The notes under the pieces were generated by a model. It saw nothing but the letters and a program-made list of their open reading frames with translations, ran no database searches and was not told the DNA's origin. The position numbers and the translations under genes are program-made. DNA of 48,000 bases from assembly GCA_001889965.1 (NCBI GenBank), contig MOEI01000024.1:1-48000 (forward strand), in the 5' to 3' direction. Positions 14,666 through 22,904 of this stretch are shown one piece after another; positions within the stretch are counted from its first letter, which is position 1; each line of letters starts with the position of its first letter. The DNA comes from a bacterium CG10_46_32 (GTDB lineage Bacteria > Patescibacteriota > Patescibacteriia > UBA2169).

Positions 14666-15367
14666 ATGGATTTAAAAACATTGAAAGACAAATTGAAAGA
14701 AATAAAAAAAATGGGTTTTGTAAAAACACATCGCAGTGGTAATACTGGAATAGGAAAAACACTTGAGGATTTGCTTGAAATTAAAGAAAATAATATTCCA
14801 CTTCCAGACATTGGAGAGGTTGCGGAATTAAAATCATATCGTAAAAGTTCGCTATCAATGATGTCATTATTTACTCTTGAACCCTTACCTAAAGGTGGCG
14901 ACAGAGACCGAATGTTGCTTGATGGTTTTGGTTATTCGAAAAGAAATAACAACCGCTCCAAAGAATTACATAGCACACTTTCAAGTAAAAAATTTAACGC
15001 ACAAAACCTCAAAGTAAAAGTTGAAAAAGATAAAATTAGAATTATTGGGAAAGGAAGAAAATTAAATATCTATTGGGATATGCCTTCTTTAGAAGAAAAA
15101 TTCAATAAAAAGTTACCAGCACTTGTTTATGTTCTTGGCGATACAAAAATTATAAAAGAAAAAGAATACTTTCATTTTGTTGAAGGATATTTTCTTGATG
15201 GCTTTAGTTTTGAGGCATTTAAAAAAAGAATGAAAAATGATGATATTGTTCCCGAATTTAGAATGTATTACAGACCAGATGGATCTATTAGAAATCACGG
15301 CACTGCTTTTCGCATAAAAATGAAAAAACTTGATGACTGCTTTGCTAAAAAAGTACGTTTAATTTAA
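14666..15367 (+). CDS. MvaI/BcnI-family type II restriction endonuclease
   Basis: This 233-residue protein has the family's MutH-like core near the N-terminus: HRSGNTGIGKTLEDLL (22-37), ENNIPLPDIGEVAELKS (41-57) and SLFTLEP. Asp48 and the Glu54-x-Lys56 pair form the expected catalytic site. Family members cut CC(W or S)GG-type sites as monomers; the site here cannot be read from sequence. The N-terminal placement of the catalytic motifs and the length agree with the family. It follows the controller by 8 nt and overlaps the convergent LexA-methyltransferase gene by 4 nt, which should provide the protecting methylation. Confidence 0.82.
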   Translation: MDLKTLKDKLKEIKKMGFVKTHRSGNTGIGKTLEDLLEIKENNIPLPDIGEVAELKSYRKSSLSMMSLFTLEPLPKGGDRDRMLLDGFGYSKRNNNRSKELHSTLSSKKFNAQNLKVKVEKDKIRIIGKGRKLNIYWDMPSLEEKFNKKLPALVYVLGDTKIIKEKEYFHFVEGYFLDGFSFEAFKKRMKNDDIVPEFRMYYRPDGSIRNHGTAFRIKMKKLDDCFAKKVRLI

Positions 15368-17229
15368 GTTTTTCTTAATACAACAATGCTTTCTTTATTC
15401 ATTGTTTCTTCTAATGCTCCTACAATGTTGGTAGGTGAATTTCTGATTGGCATTCTTTTGCCTGGTATATTTCTTACAAAAATATCCTCACAGGTAAATC
15501 CTAGTTTTTCTCCCAACTCCGCAATAATAAAATCAGTCGGTATTCTAACTTGCTTAACTAAACGATTTCCAATAACCAAACAAAAATATTTTCCTGACTT
15601 CAAAATCTCATGAGCTCTCTCCATACAATCATTTAGTCCTACATAAAAACTCAAAACATCCCGAGCTCTTTTTTCATCCTTTTTTAAAATCTTATCTAAA
15701 GTATCCCTAAGATAAGTAGAATCAAGTGCATGTTCCATGCTTTTAGATGCTTTTCCACCCAATAATTCATTATCAACTCCAGAGGCCTTGTTTGGATCTT
15801 CAAAAATATCAATCCATTGCGCCGAAAGACGTGAAAACTGTCCATACGCAACTGTAGTCCTGCTATCGCCATATGGCGGTGAGGTAATAATATAATCAAC
15901 TGAATTATTTTTTATTCCGTTAATTTTTGAGGAGTCGCCCTGAATTATTTTAACCCATGTTTTTTTATCGACATCTCGATAAAAATCAGTCATACCTTGT
16001 ATGTTTATCCCTATTTTCTTTTTAAAAAGCTCTAACACATTAGGGTTGTGATTGTCTAATTTTTCGCCTTTATTCCGAACTAGCTTAAACTCTCCATTTT
16101 TAGCATTTGATGATTGGCGCACAACCTCGCTAAACGCAACAAGGAAAAAATTCTTTATATTCTCATTCTTTGTTTCAAATATTGCTTTTTTAATCTTTGC
16201 TAATTCTGTAATAACTTTTGGCTTAAACCAAAAATCTAAATTGTTAAACTTTGGATTTTCAATCTCTTTGTCTTTTACCTTATCTATTTTATTAAGCAAT
16301 GAATAATATTCACGAGTTAATATTATTGGGTTGATCGGTGTAGTTTTCGCTTTTGCTAAAAAAATAGCTAACGGATTTAGATCAATTCCATATACATTCC
16401 TCCCAAGCAGACGACTCTCAACAAGCGCAGTTCCTGATCCGCAAAATATATCACAAATAGTATCTCCTTTTTTACTATATGTCTCCAACAATCTGCGTGC
16501 TACTTGAGGTATAAACATTGCTGGATAAGTATGTATTCCGTGCGTATGCGACTTTGTTCGCTCACCGCGAAAATCCCATGAGTAATCTATTCTTCTTGAA
16601 TATTTTTCTTCTTTCTCTGGTGCTTTCTCAATTTGTTGCTCTAGGTTGCGAATAATTTTTACCACAACACCGCGCACTTCCACCTCTTTTCTATAAAATG
16701 GAAATAGCGTTGGATTTGCTGGCTGGAGCCGAAATCTATCTTTTTCTCTATATAATTTTTTAAGTGTTGCTTCATTATCATCTATAATTGCAACCACAGT
16801 TTGACCATCATACGCGGTTTCCTGTTGTCGTATTACAACTGTATCGCCGTCATAAATACCCTCGTCAATCATACTATTTCCAGAAACGCGCAACGCATAA
16901 TGTCTGCCGGTAGAACCTATTTCATCTCTAGCTATTGTAATTGTCTCACGAGATGATTCTATGGCTTCTATGGGCTCTCCTGCGGCAATAACACCAACAA
17001 GTGGTATATCAATGGCGGTTTTTTGCCGTTCGGCTAACATACTTCGTGGCTTATTATACTCCTTCTTTAGTAATCTGGCTTCTTGCAGTTTTTTGACGTG
17101 GTAGTGTGCGGTTGAAACAGAGGCAAACTTAAACTTGCGCTTGATTTCTTCAAGCGACGGAGCATATCCATTCTTTATTGAATAGGATTTTATGAATTCT
17201 AAAATTGGTTTTTGTTTTTTACTGGGCAT
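15364..17229 (-). CDS. LexA repressor fused to a TSPPY-type DNA methyltransferase
   Basis: The protein has 621 residues from ATG 17229; a TTG at 17241 is an alternative. Residues 1-70 are the LexA winged helix, beginning MPSKKQKPILEFIKSY. Residues 75-195 are the LexA S24 peptidase, with the cleavage site VIAAGEP (A83-G84), nucleophile Ser119 (SGNSM) and Lys157 (ATLKK). From about 210 a DNA methyltransferase follows, with motif I CDIFCGSGTALVES (259-272) and motif IV TSPPYGDS (about 447-454). The TSPPY form fits N4-cytosine or N6-adenine methylation. Family knowledge then predicts RecA-stimulated cleavage that would free the methyltransferase from the DNA-binding domain. The methyltransferase half is visibly more AT-rich than the LexA half, suggesting that the restriction locus joined onto a resident lexA. 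Confidence 0.88.
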   Translation of the reverse strand: MPSKKQKPILEFIKSYSIKNGYAPSLEEIKRKFKFASVSTAHYHVKKLQEARLLKKEYNKPRSMLAERQKTAIDIPLVGVIAAGEPIEAIESSRETITIARDEIGSTGRHYALRVSGNSMIDEGIYDGDTVVIRQQETAYDGQTVVAIIDDNEATLKKLYREKDRFRLQPANPTLFPFYRKEVEVRGVVVKIIRNLEQQIEKAPEKEEKYSRRIDYSWDFRGERTKSHTHGIHTYPAMFIPQVARRLLETYSKKGDTICDIFCGSGTALVESRLLGRNVYGIDLNPLAIFLAKAKTTPINPIILTREYYSLLNKIDKVKDKEIENPKFNNLDFWFKPKVITELAKIKKAIFETKNENIKNFFLVAFSEVVRQSSNAKNGEFKLVRNKGEKLDNHNPNVLELFKKKIGINIQGMTDFYRDVDKKTWVKIIQGDSSKINGIKNNSVDYIITSPPYGDSRTTVAYGQFSRLSAQWIDIFEDPNKASGVDNELLGGKASKSMEHALDSTYLRDTLDKILKKDEKRARDVLSFYVGLNDCMERAHEILKSGKYFCLVIGNRLVKQVRIPTDFIIAELGEKLGFTCEDIFVRNIPGKRMPIRNSPTNIVGALEETMNKESIVVLRKT

Positions 17230-17250
17230 GATTTTTGACAAATTATTTTA

Positions 17251-17289
17251 CTATAATATAATTATAGAAAGAAAATAGAAACCAGGCAA
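17251..17289 (-). promoter_or_regulatory. lexA-methyltransferase promoter with overlapping palindrome
   Basis: On the - strand TTGCCT (17284-17289), 17 nt and TATAAT (17261-17266) form a near-consensus promoter. The inverted repeat CTATAAT-N3-ATTATAG (17251-17267) covers the -10 box. This is where a LexA operator would be expected, but its sequence differs from the known CTGT- and GAAC-type boxes. Confidence 0.6.
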
Positions 17290-17343
17290 GTCTGGTTATC
17301 CACAACACGTACCTCACCATCTGTTATTACATTGATATATAAT

Positions 17344-18276
17344 ATGTCTGAATTAAAAAATCAACACATAATTCCACAGTGCTACTTAAAACAATTTGTT
17401 GATCCAAATACACCAAAAGGATACGAACCCTATGTTTGGATTTTTGAACGCGGAAAAAAAATAGGAAAAAAGAAAGCCCCTAAAAATATTCTTGCTGAAA
17501 CAGATTTTTATACCTTAAAAACAAAATTTGGAGGAAAAGATTATATTATTGAACAATCTCTTTCGCAGCTTGAGGGTGAATATGCGTCCATTTTTGAAAA
17601 AAAAATAAAGACAAGATTACCGCTAAATAATTTTGAGCACGTTATTGTATGCGCTTTTGTTGCTGCAATGCTACAAAGAACTCTAAAACAGAAAGAGAAT
17701 ATTGAAGGATTTCTTGATGAACTTATAGAAATGGCCGAGGATATGGAAAAAGCACATAGTGTTCCGCCCAAAAAATCATTAGAGTTAAAAGAAGAAAAAA
17801 AGAATGCCCATAAAACTAGTGTGCTCAAAATGATTCCTCATATAACTGAAATTCTTCTAAAGATGAATATTGCATTCTTGTGCAGCAACAAACGAGGATC
17901 CTTTATAACTTCAGACGCACCATGTTTTCTTTTTAATCCACGTCTTCAATGGCAACGTTTTTATGGTCCAGGTCTTATACAAAGAGATGTCGAAGTCAGA
18001 ATGCCTTTATCATCAGAAATTTCAATAAGTTTCAGCTGGATAAATAACTTGAGAGGATATTTAGGAATTGACACAAATTTGATACATGACTGCAACCGAA
18101 TGACATTTGGACATTCGCATCAATATTTTATTGCTAACTCGCCAAAAATTAAACGTCGCTGGTTCAGAAAGTTTCCACTTGACCCTGTCTTTATGATAAA
18201 AATTTTAAAAAACAAAATCTGGCCACAGGTAAAATACTGGGCAGAGAGGCAATTTCGAAAATATGTCCGATTTTAA
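17344..18276 (+). CDS. DUF4238 family protein
   Basis: The protein has 310 residues from ATG 17344; a TTG at 17332 is an alternative. The N-terminus KNQHIIPQCYLKQFVDP is the DUF4238 signature, followed by family-like segments such as FYTLKT, SLSQLEGEYASIFEKKI and FITSDAPCFLF. The biochemical function of DUF4238 is not known. It is divergent from the lexA-methyltransferase gene with only about 115 nt between starts, and it overlaps the next gene by 14 nt, so the two probably act together. Its position next to a restriction system suggests a defence context, by inference only. Confidence 0.75.
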   Translation: MSELKNQHIIPQCYLKQFVDPNTPKGYEPYVWIFERGKKIGKKKAPKNILAETDFYTLKTKFGGKDYIIEQSLSQLEGEYASIFEKKIKTRLPLNNFEHVIVCAFVAAMLQRTLKQKENIEGFLDELIEMAEDMEKAHSVPPKKSLELKEEKKNAHKTSVLKMIPHITEILLKMNIAFLCSNKRGSFITSDAPCFLFNPRLQWQRFYGPGLIQRDVEVRMPLSSEISISFSWINNLRGYLGIDTNLIHDCNRMTFGHSHQYFIANSPKIKRRWFRKFPLDPVFMIKILKNKIWPQVKYWAERQFRKYVRF

Positions 18277-19210
18277 AAAATTAAAACGCGCAAAAAAACT
18301 AATTGCTGAAAACAAAAACGATGAAGCCATTAAAATTTTATGGGAACTTTATGCTTGTCAAAATCAAAAAATTAAATTTCAAGCAATATTATACTTAATC
18401 TACACGCTAGATCATTTTACGGAGAACAAGAGACTTCTCGAAATAGTAGAAGAAGGGATTAAAATGGCGCCAAAGCTAGGAGAAAACGATATTGAAGTAA
18501 ACTTACTTGTAGAAAAATGTAATTTTCTAAATACCAAGCTCGGGCTTATGACCTATCGTCAAAAAAATTTAAAAATGTCAGAAAATGTTTTTAAATGGAT
18601 TAATTTTTCAACAGAACGAGAAAAAAGAGAGTTTGAATTTCTAACTCAAAATAGAGTGAAAATAGAAGAAGAAATACAAAGTCTAGAGAGTAAAATTTCT
18701 AAATATACAGAAGACAGTAATAGTCACTATTTCAAAGGTAATGTCTTTTTGAGGTTGGGCGAATTTTATGGTACAAAATTTTTTAACGATCAACTTGATT
18801 CAATGATTGGCGGCAAAACCAGAAGTAAGTTTGCGAATATGTACTTTGTCAAAAGATGGAACTTAGGTAAGTGGTTTCTATACAAAAAAGTTGGGCGTAA
18901 AAAGATTCAAGAAGATTGGTCTAAATGCCTAGATTATCTAGAGCTAGCAATTTCAGAATTTGAAGCCGGAAGCCATGGAGGAGAAATGGCACATTCATAT
19001 TACAACCTTGCGACAAAGTATGGTCTCACATTTCGATTTAAAAAAACAAAAACTTTACTTGATCATGCCGAAAAACTAGCAAATACAAATAACGAAAAAC
19101 TTTTGCTTTCCAAGATTGAATTATACAGAAAAGAATTAGCGAACAAAAATAAAAATATTAGAGATACTGTTGGAGAATATGGTCTTGATTTGCCGAATAA
19201 TTTAAAATAG
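18263..19210 (+). CDS. helical-repeat (TPR-like) protein, unknown function
   Basis: This 315-residue protein is Lys/Glu-rich and predicted almost all helical. N-terminal helices such as AKKLIAENKNDEAIKILWEL and a C-terminal set (AHSYYNLATKYGLTFRFKKT) look like degenerate tetratricopeptide repeats. No enzyme motif is seen. The 14-nt overlap with the DUF4238 gene argues for one functional unit. It is AT-rich like its neighbours and I cannot assign it to a known family. Confidence 0.7.
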   Translation: MSDFKKLKRAKKLIAENKNDEAIKILWELYACQNQKIKFQAILYLIYTLDHFTENKRLLEIVEEGIKMAPKLGENDIEVNLLVEKCNFLNTKLGLMTYRQKNLKMSENVFKWINFSTEREKREFEFLTQNRVKIEEEIQSLESKISKYTEDSNSHYFKGNVFLRLGEFYGTKFFNDQLDSMIGGKTRSKFANMYFVKRWNLGKWFLYKKVGRKKIQEDWSKCLDYLELAISEFEAGSHGGEMAHSYYNLATKYGLTFRFKKTKTLLDHAEKLANTNNEKLLLSKIELYRKELANKNKNIRDTVGEYGLDLPNNLK

Positions 19211-19218
19211 AAGAAAGA

Positions 19219-19270
19219 TGTTTTGGGGAAAGGCCATTCACCCCTACCCCTCTGTCCTTTCCCCAAAACA
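19219..19270 (+). terminator. perfect 15-bp inverted repeat after the DUF4238/TPR pair
   Basis: TGTTTTGGGGAAAGG (19219-19233) and CCTTTCCCCAAAACA (19256-19270) are exact complements with a 22-nt C-rich loop. There is no T run on the + strand, so it may be a transcript-end stabiliser or a site rather than a plain terminator. Confidence 0.5.
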
Positions 19271-19668
19271 AAAAACTTATTTTAAGATTTAAGAAAAGTA
19301 GATTTAGAGAAAAAAATAATTAAGAAAAAAATTACATCGCACAACAGCGCATATGAGGTTCGTAAAAAAGTGAAAATTTTGATAAGATTAATGTGCCACT
19401 TTTTTACTTTCCCAAATTTTTGCTTGCGAGTACGCTCCGCAAAAACTTCTCATATCCCTAACGTTGTGTGTAATAAATTTTTTGATTATTTGTTTTTTTG
19501 TGATTGACGAACGGCGGGGGGGGGCGACGAGCGAGCGAATTGAGGGGGTATTAGGTGTCTTCGCCCATTGCGAAATGGGCGAAAATTCTATCACACTAAG
19601 GCAAATTTATTTGATTAACTCCAAAAATGTCTCAACTTTTTGGCTAATACATCATCAAAAAGGTACTG
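19271..19668. other. intergenic region without a supported gene
   Basis: AT-rich with one G-rich patch (a run of eight G near 19515-19522). A hairpin TTCGCCCATT/AATGGGCGAA lies near 19559-19582 and another (TTTTTGC/GCAAAAA) near 19419-19446. I see no gene. Confidence 0.5.
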
Positions 19669-19698
19669 TTGACAGATAGTATACTCATACGGTATACT
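19669..19698 (+). promoter_or_regulatory. promoter of the DUF234-type ATPase gene
   Basis: TTGACA (19669-19674), an 18-nt spacer and TATACT (19693-19698). It is one of the strongest promoters in the window. AGTATAC recurs around it (near 19678 and 19705), possibly an operator. Confidence 0.75.
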
Positions 19699-19718
19699 AC
19701 TTACAAGTATACTAATTA

Positions 19719-21173
19719 ATGTACTACAAAAATATGCCTTTTATCAACCGTAAACAAGAGTTAAGAGTACTCAATGAAAAATGGCAATCAAATACTGCCC
19801 AATTTTTTATCATTTATGGCAAGCGACGTGTTGGTAAGACTGAACTTATCAAACAATTCATCAACGACAAACCGGCGATATATTTTTTGGCCGACAAACG
19901 TACAACCGCCGATCAACTGCGCGAGTTGGGCCAAATTGTTGGCAGTTACTTTAAAGATGAAATTTTAATCAAAAATGGTTTTGGTGATTGGCTAGAAGTA
20001 TTCTCATATTTAAAAACAAAAACAACCGCCGAGCCATTGATTTTGGCGATAGACGAATATCCATACTTAACTGAAAATGATAAATCCACCAGCTCCCTTT
20101 TTCAAAAAGGCTGGGATGAATATTTGAAAAATACCAAAATATTTTTAATATTGTCCGGATCAAGCATCGCCATGATGGAATCAGAAACGCTGAACCAGAG
20201 TGCTCCCCTGTTTGGCCGCCGCACGGGACAGATTTTGGTTGATCCATTAAACTTTTCTCAATCGCAACAATTTTTCCCCGAGAAAAGTTTTTCTGATTTT
20301 CTCAATATTTATACTATCACCGGAGGCATGCCAGCGTATCTTTTGCAGTTTGCAGATGACAAAGATATGTCTGACGAAATCAAGACCAAAATTTTCAATA
20401 AAACCGCCTTTTTATACAACGAGGTGGAATTCACCCTAAAGGAAGAACTACGCGAAACTAAAAACTATTTGGCGATACTCCGTGCCATCGCGCTGGGAAA
20501 AAGAAAGCTAAGCGAAATAGTGAATGAAGTGGGGCTGGACAAAGCCACCGCGAATAAATATCTTTCGGTGTTGATTAATCTACGTCTGGTGGAACGCGAA
20601 GTGCCAATAACCGAAGATAAGCCAGACAAATCGCGACGGGGTTTGTATAAAATCTCCGATAATTTTTTCGTTTTCTGGTTCCAATACATTTTTCCCTACA
20701 AAAGTTATTTGGAAATGGACAACTACGATTATGTGCTGGAAAAAATGTTTAACGGTTTGAAATATAATGACAATGTAAATTCCGGTTTTAAAAGTATTAC
20801 CGCACAAGTGTACGAGCGTGTGGCAGTTGAATTATTAATTGCTTTGCAAGATAAAATTTTTGCGTTTGAACGAGTGGGTCGTTATTGGGACAGCAATCAA
20901 GAAATTGATGTGGTAGGATTTAGTTCGTCAGAAAAGAAAATAATTTTTGGCGAGTGCAAATGGTCTGAAAAACTGGTGGGTATAAATATTTACGAAGAGC
21001 TAAAAAAGAAGGCGACCAAAGTGGACTGGAATAAAGACGATAGAAAAGAGTACTATATTTTATTTAGTAAAAGCGGATTTACCGAGGAAATGATAAAAAG
21101 AGCTAAGAATGATGGCGTGTTTTTGGTGGAGAAGGACGTTTTGGTACCCAAAGAAGCTTCACAAAGAGAATAA
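19719..21173 (+). CDS. AAA-family ATPase with C-terminal nuclease-like DUF234 domain
   Basis: This 484-residue protein has Walker A GKRRVGKTELI (about 34-44), Walker B LILAIDEYPYL, a winged helix (LSEIVNEVGLDKATANKYL) and a C-terminal DUF234 region. The latter contains NQEIDVVGF and IIFGECKWSEK, the D and E-x-K of a PD-(D/E)XK nuclease fold. Proteins of this kind are spread in archaea and CPR bacteria and are thought to act in DNA transactions or defence; the exact role is unknown. A second Met (MPFINRKQEL, ATG 19734) matches the usual family start and may be the true one. It has its own strong promoter. Confidence 0.85.
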   Translation: MYYKNMPFINRKQELRVLNEKWQSNTAQFFIIYGKRRVGKTELIKQFINDKPAIYFLADKRTTADQLRELGQIVGSYFKDEILIKNGFGDWLEVFSYLKTKTTAEPLILAIDEYPYLTENDKSTSSLFQKGWDEYLKNTKIFLILSGSSIAMMESETLNQSAPLFGRRTGQILVDPLNFSQSQQFFPEKSFSDFLNIYTITGGMPAYLLQFADDKDMSDEIKTKIFNKTAFLYNEVEFTLKEELRETKNYLAILRAIALGKRKLSEIVNEVGLDKATANKYLSVLINLRLVEREVPITEDKPDKSRRGLYKISDNFFVFWFQYIFPYKSYLEMDNYDYVLEKMFNGLKYNDNVNSGFKSITAQVYERVAVELLIALQDKIFAFERVGRYWDSNQEIDVVGFSSSEKKIIFGECKWSEKLVGINIYEELKKKATKVDWNKDDRKEYYILFSKSGFTEEMIKRAKNDGVFLVEKDVLVPKEASQRE

Positions 21174-21607
21174 AAAATTTATGAATGATAAATTTAAAAT
21201 TTTTATAGACCACATACCTGGGCTGGCAAGCACTCAAATTCTATTCCAAACCTTAATTAGTTTGTCTAAACACCTAGGCTGGGGTTCTGTAATTAAGTCT
21301 TTTACGAGGTCGATTGTTTATTAATCTGACCGCTTTTCCTATATCCTTTTGTTCTATGTTAGCATTTGTGTGATACCTGCTCTTAGCAAGGCAGATAGCT
21401 CATTTCTTTGAAATGGCTTAAAATGACTGTAAGACATCTTTGTTTTTGGTTAATAATTACTAGACATAATTATTTTACCTTAACTTAAGTGTCTTTTTTA
21501 TTTAATTAAGCTTGGGAGCAGAATGTAGGACCAAAACACTATTCTGATATAAACTGATATAGTTAAAATATCATATTATAGGCGATGTATAGGGCTAACG
21601 CCCAGGG
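21174..21607. other. intergenic region without a supported gene
   Basis: AT-rich. An open frame continues from the ATPase region to about 21324 but shows no codon bias or recognisable motif. I see no RNA gene. Confidence 0.5.
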
Positions 21608-21611
21608 GGGG

Positions 21612-21663
21612 TTTACAAATAGCCATAAAAGGGTTTACAATAGGTATATATACTATTTACAAT
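21612..21663 (+). promoter_or_regulatory. three TTTACAA repeats at 22-nt spacing and leaderless promoter
   Basis: TTTACAA occurs at 21612, 21634 and 21656, exactly two helical turns apart. The second also serves as a -35 (TTTACA) with TACAAT at 21658-21663 after 18 nt. The ATG at 21670 then lies at the expected start site. A dimeric regulator binding on one DNA face is the likely reader, perhaps the encoded HTH protein itself. Confidence 0.6.
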
Positions 21664-21669
21664 AAATCT

Positions 21670-22689
21670 ATGAACAAAAAGCATACTAACATAAGTGATT
21701 TTATACTTGAAATGGCTCAAAAAAGCCCAAACGATTTAGTTTATCTAGTGGCAAAAAATTATAAAATCTCCAGACAACGAGCGCACAACTATGTCGCCAG
21801 ACAAATTAAAGAAGGTAATCTAATCAAGGTGGGCAAGACGAGGGCTACGCGATATTTTTTAGCTGATGGCAATGAAATTAAAGTTTCAATAAAAATAAAG
21901 CCTGGATTAGCAGAAGATCAAGTCTGGTCTAAATATATCAAACCACTACTTCTAAAATATTCACAGAATATACAAAATATTTCAGCTTATGGTTTCACTG
22001 AAATTTTTAATAACGCCATTGATCATTCAGAAGGGACAACTATATATTCTGAGGTCGAGATAAAAAATGACAATCTTACTATTACAATAATGGATAATGG
22101 TATTGGTATATTCAAAAAAATACAGAATGCCCTCCAGTTAGAATCAATAAGAGAATCTATTCTTCATCTTTCAAAAGGAAAATTTACAACAGACCCTTCC
22201 AAACATACAGGCGAGGGAATTTTTTTTACCTCTAGAATATTTGACCGCTTTTCTATTTTGTCGAGTGATCTGTACTATAGTTTTCAAAATCAAGAATGGT
22301 TTTTATCTCCCGAAAAAAATGAAAATTTTGGAAAAGGGACATATATCGCAATGACAATTTCTCTTAAATCAAAAAAAACTCCCAAAGAAATCTTTGATCA
22401 ATATGCAGATCAAGAAATAGGTTTCGGGAAAACAAAAGTTGCGGTTGCACTCAGTGCTGACCCAAATGACCCCCCTATATCAAGATCACAAGCGAAACGT
22501 CTTTTGATGGGATTAGAAAGATTTAAATCTATAATTTTAGATTTCAAAAATGTAAAATCAGTTGGACAATCCTTCGTAGATGAAGTTTTTAGAGTCTTTC
22601 AAAACGAACACCCTGACATTGAAATAAAATATGTTAATACAAATAAAGAGGTAGAATCCATGATTAAAAGAGGGCTCACGACTAAGTAG
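21670..22689 (+). CDS. HTH - GHKL ATPase - DUF4325 (STAS-like) regulator
   Basis: In this 339-residue protein, residues 1-65 form a winged-helix domain (KNYKISRQRAHNYVARQIKE). About 85-235 form an HATPase domain with the N box FTEIFNNAIDHSEG, G1 DNGIGIF and G2 HTGEGIFF. About 255-335 form the DUF4325 STAS-like domain (ILDFKNVKSVGQSFVDEVF). The combination recalls anti-sigma kinase plus anti-anti-sigma in one chain with its own DNA-binding domain. Such proteins occur in mobile and defence regions; the function is untested. It is preceded by regularly spaced TTTACAA repeats that may be its operator. It ends the AT-rich island. Confidence 0.82.
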   Translation: MNKKHTNISDFILEMAQKSPNDLVYLVAKNYKISRQRAHNYVARQIKEGNLIKVGKTRATRYFLADGNEIKVSIKIKPGLAEDQVWSKYIKPLLLKYSQNIQNISAYGFTEIFNNAIDHSEGTTIYSEVEIKNDNLTITIMDNGIGIFKKIQNALQLESIRESILHLSKGKFTTDPSKHTGEGIFFTSRIFDRFSILSSDLYYSFQNQEWFLSPEKNENFGKGTYIAMTISLKSKKTPKEIFDQYADQEIGFGKTKVAVALSADPNDPPISRSQAKRLLMGLERFKSIILDFKNVKSVGQSFVDEVFRVFQNEHPDIEIKYVNTNKEVESMIKRGLTTK

Positions 22690-22904
22690 CTTTGGGATAG
22701 TAATATTTTCCCTCTAGCGCTCTTCCACTACAAAAAAAGGAATACATCAGTTAACAGCGCATAAGCGGCTAAGGCTAACCTGACGATGAGCCTCCGCCCA
22801 ACTCAGCAGAGCTGGGTTCGCATACGCAGGAACATTAATTGCAACTGTTGTGGACTCGATTGGTAAAAGACTGTAGTTATCGCCCGCACCACAGAGGATG
22901 AACG
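22690..22904. other. island right border, no supported gene
   Basis: Composition returns to that of the core within this stretch. A weak hairpin AACTCAGC/GCTGGGTT is present near 22800-22823. No gene, tRNA or clear attachment site is seen. Confidence 0.4.

Noticed and set aside
19405-19460. Hairpin TTTTTGC/GCAAAAA with an inner stem, similar in shape to element hairpin 1
   Set aside because: It lacks both TTGGG and TTAA and has no second hairpin.
21109-21324. 71-codon frame overlapping and following the ATPase gene
   Set aside because: It starts inside the ATPase gene in another frame, has no recognisable domain and no start signal; at best a random frame.
22750-22796. Possible seventh copy of the structured element on the - strand (TTGGGC ... 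GTTAAC)
   Set aside because: The flanking bases do not pair to form the required AT-rich stem, and no long hairpin with an ACGACG end follows.
22740-22860. Possible integron attC-like site (GCCCAAC with GTTAAC nearby)
   Set aside because: The core boxes do not fit GTTRRRY at the expected distance, and no integrase or cassette array is present.
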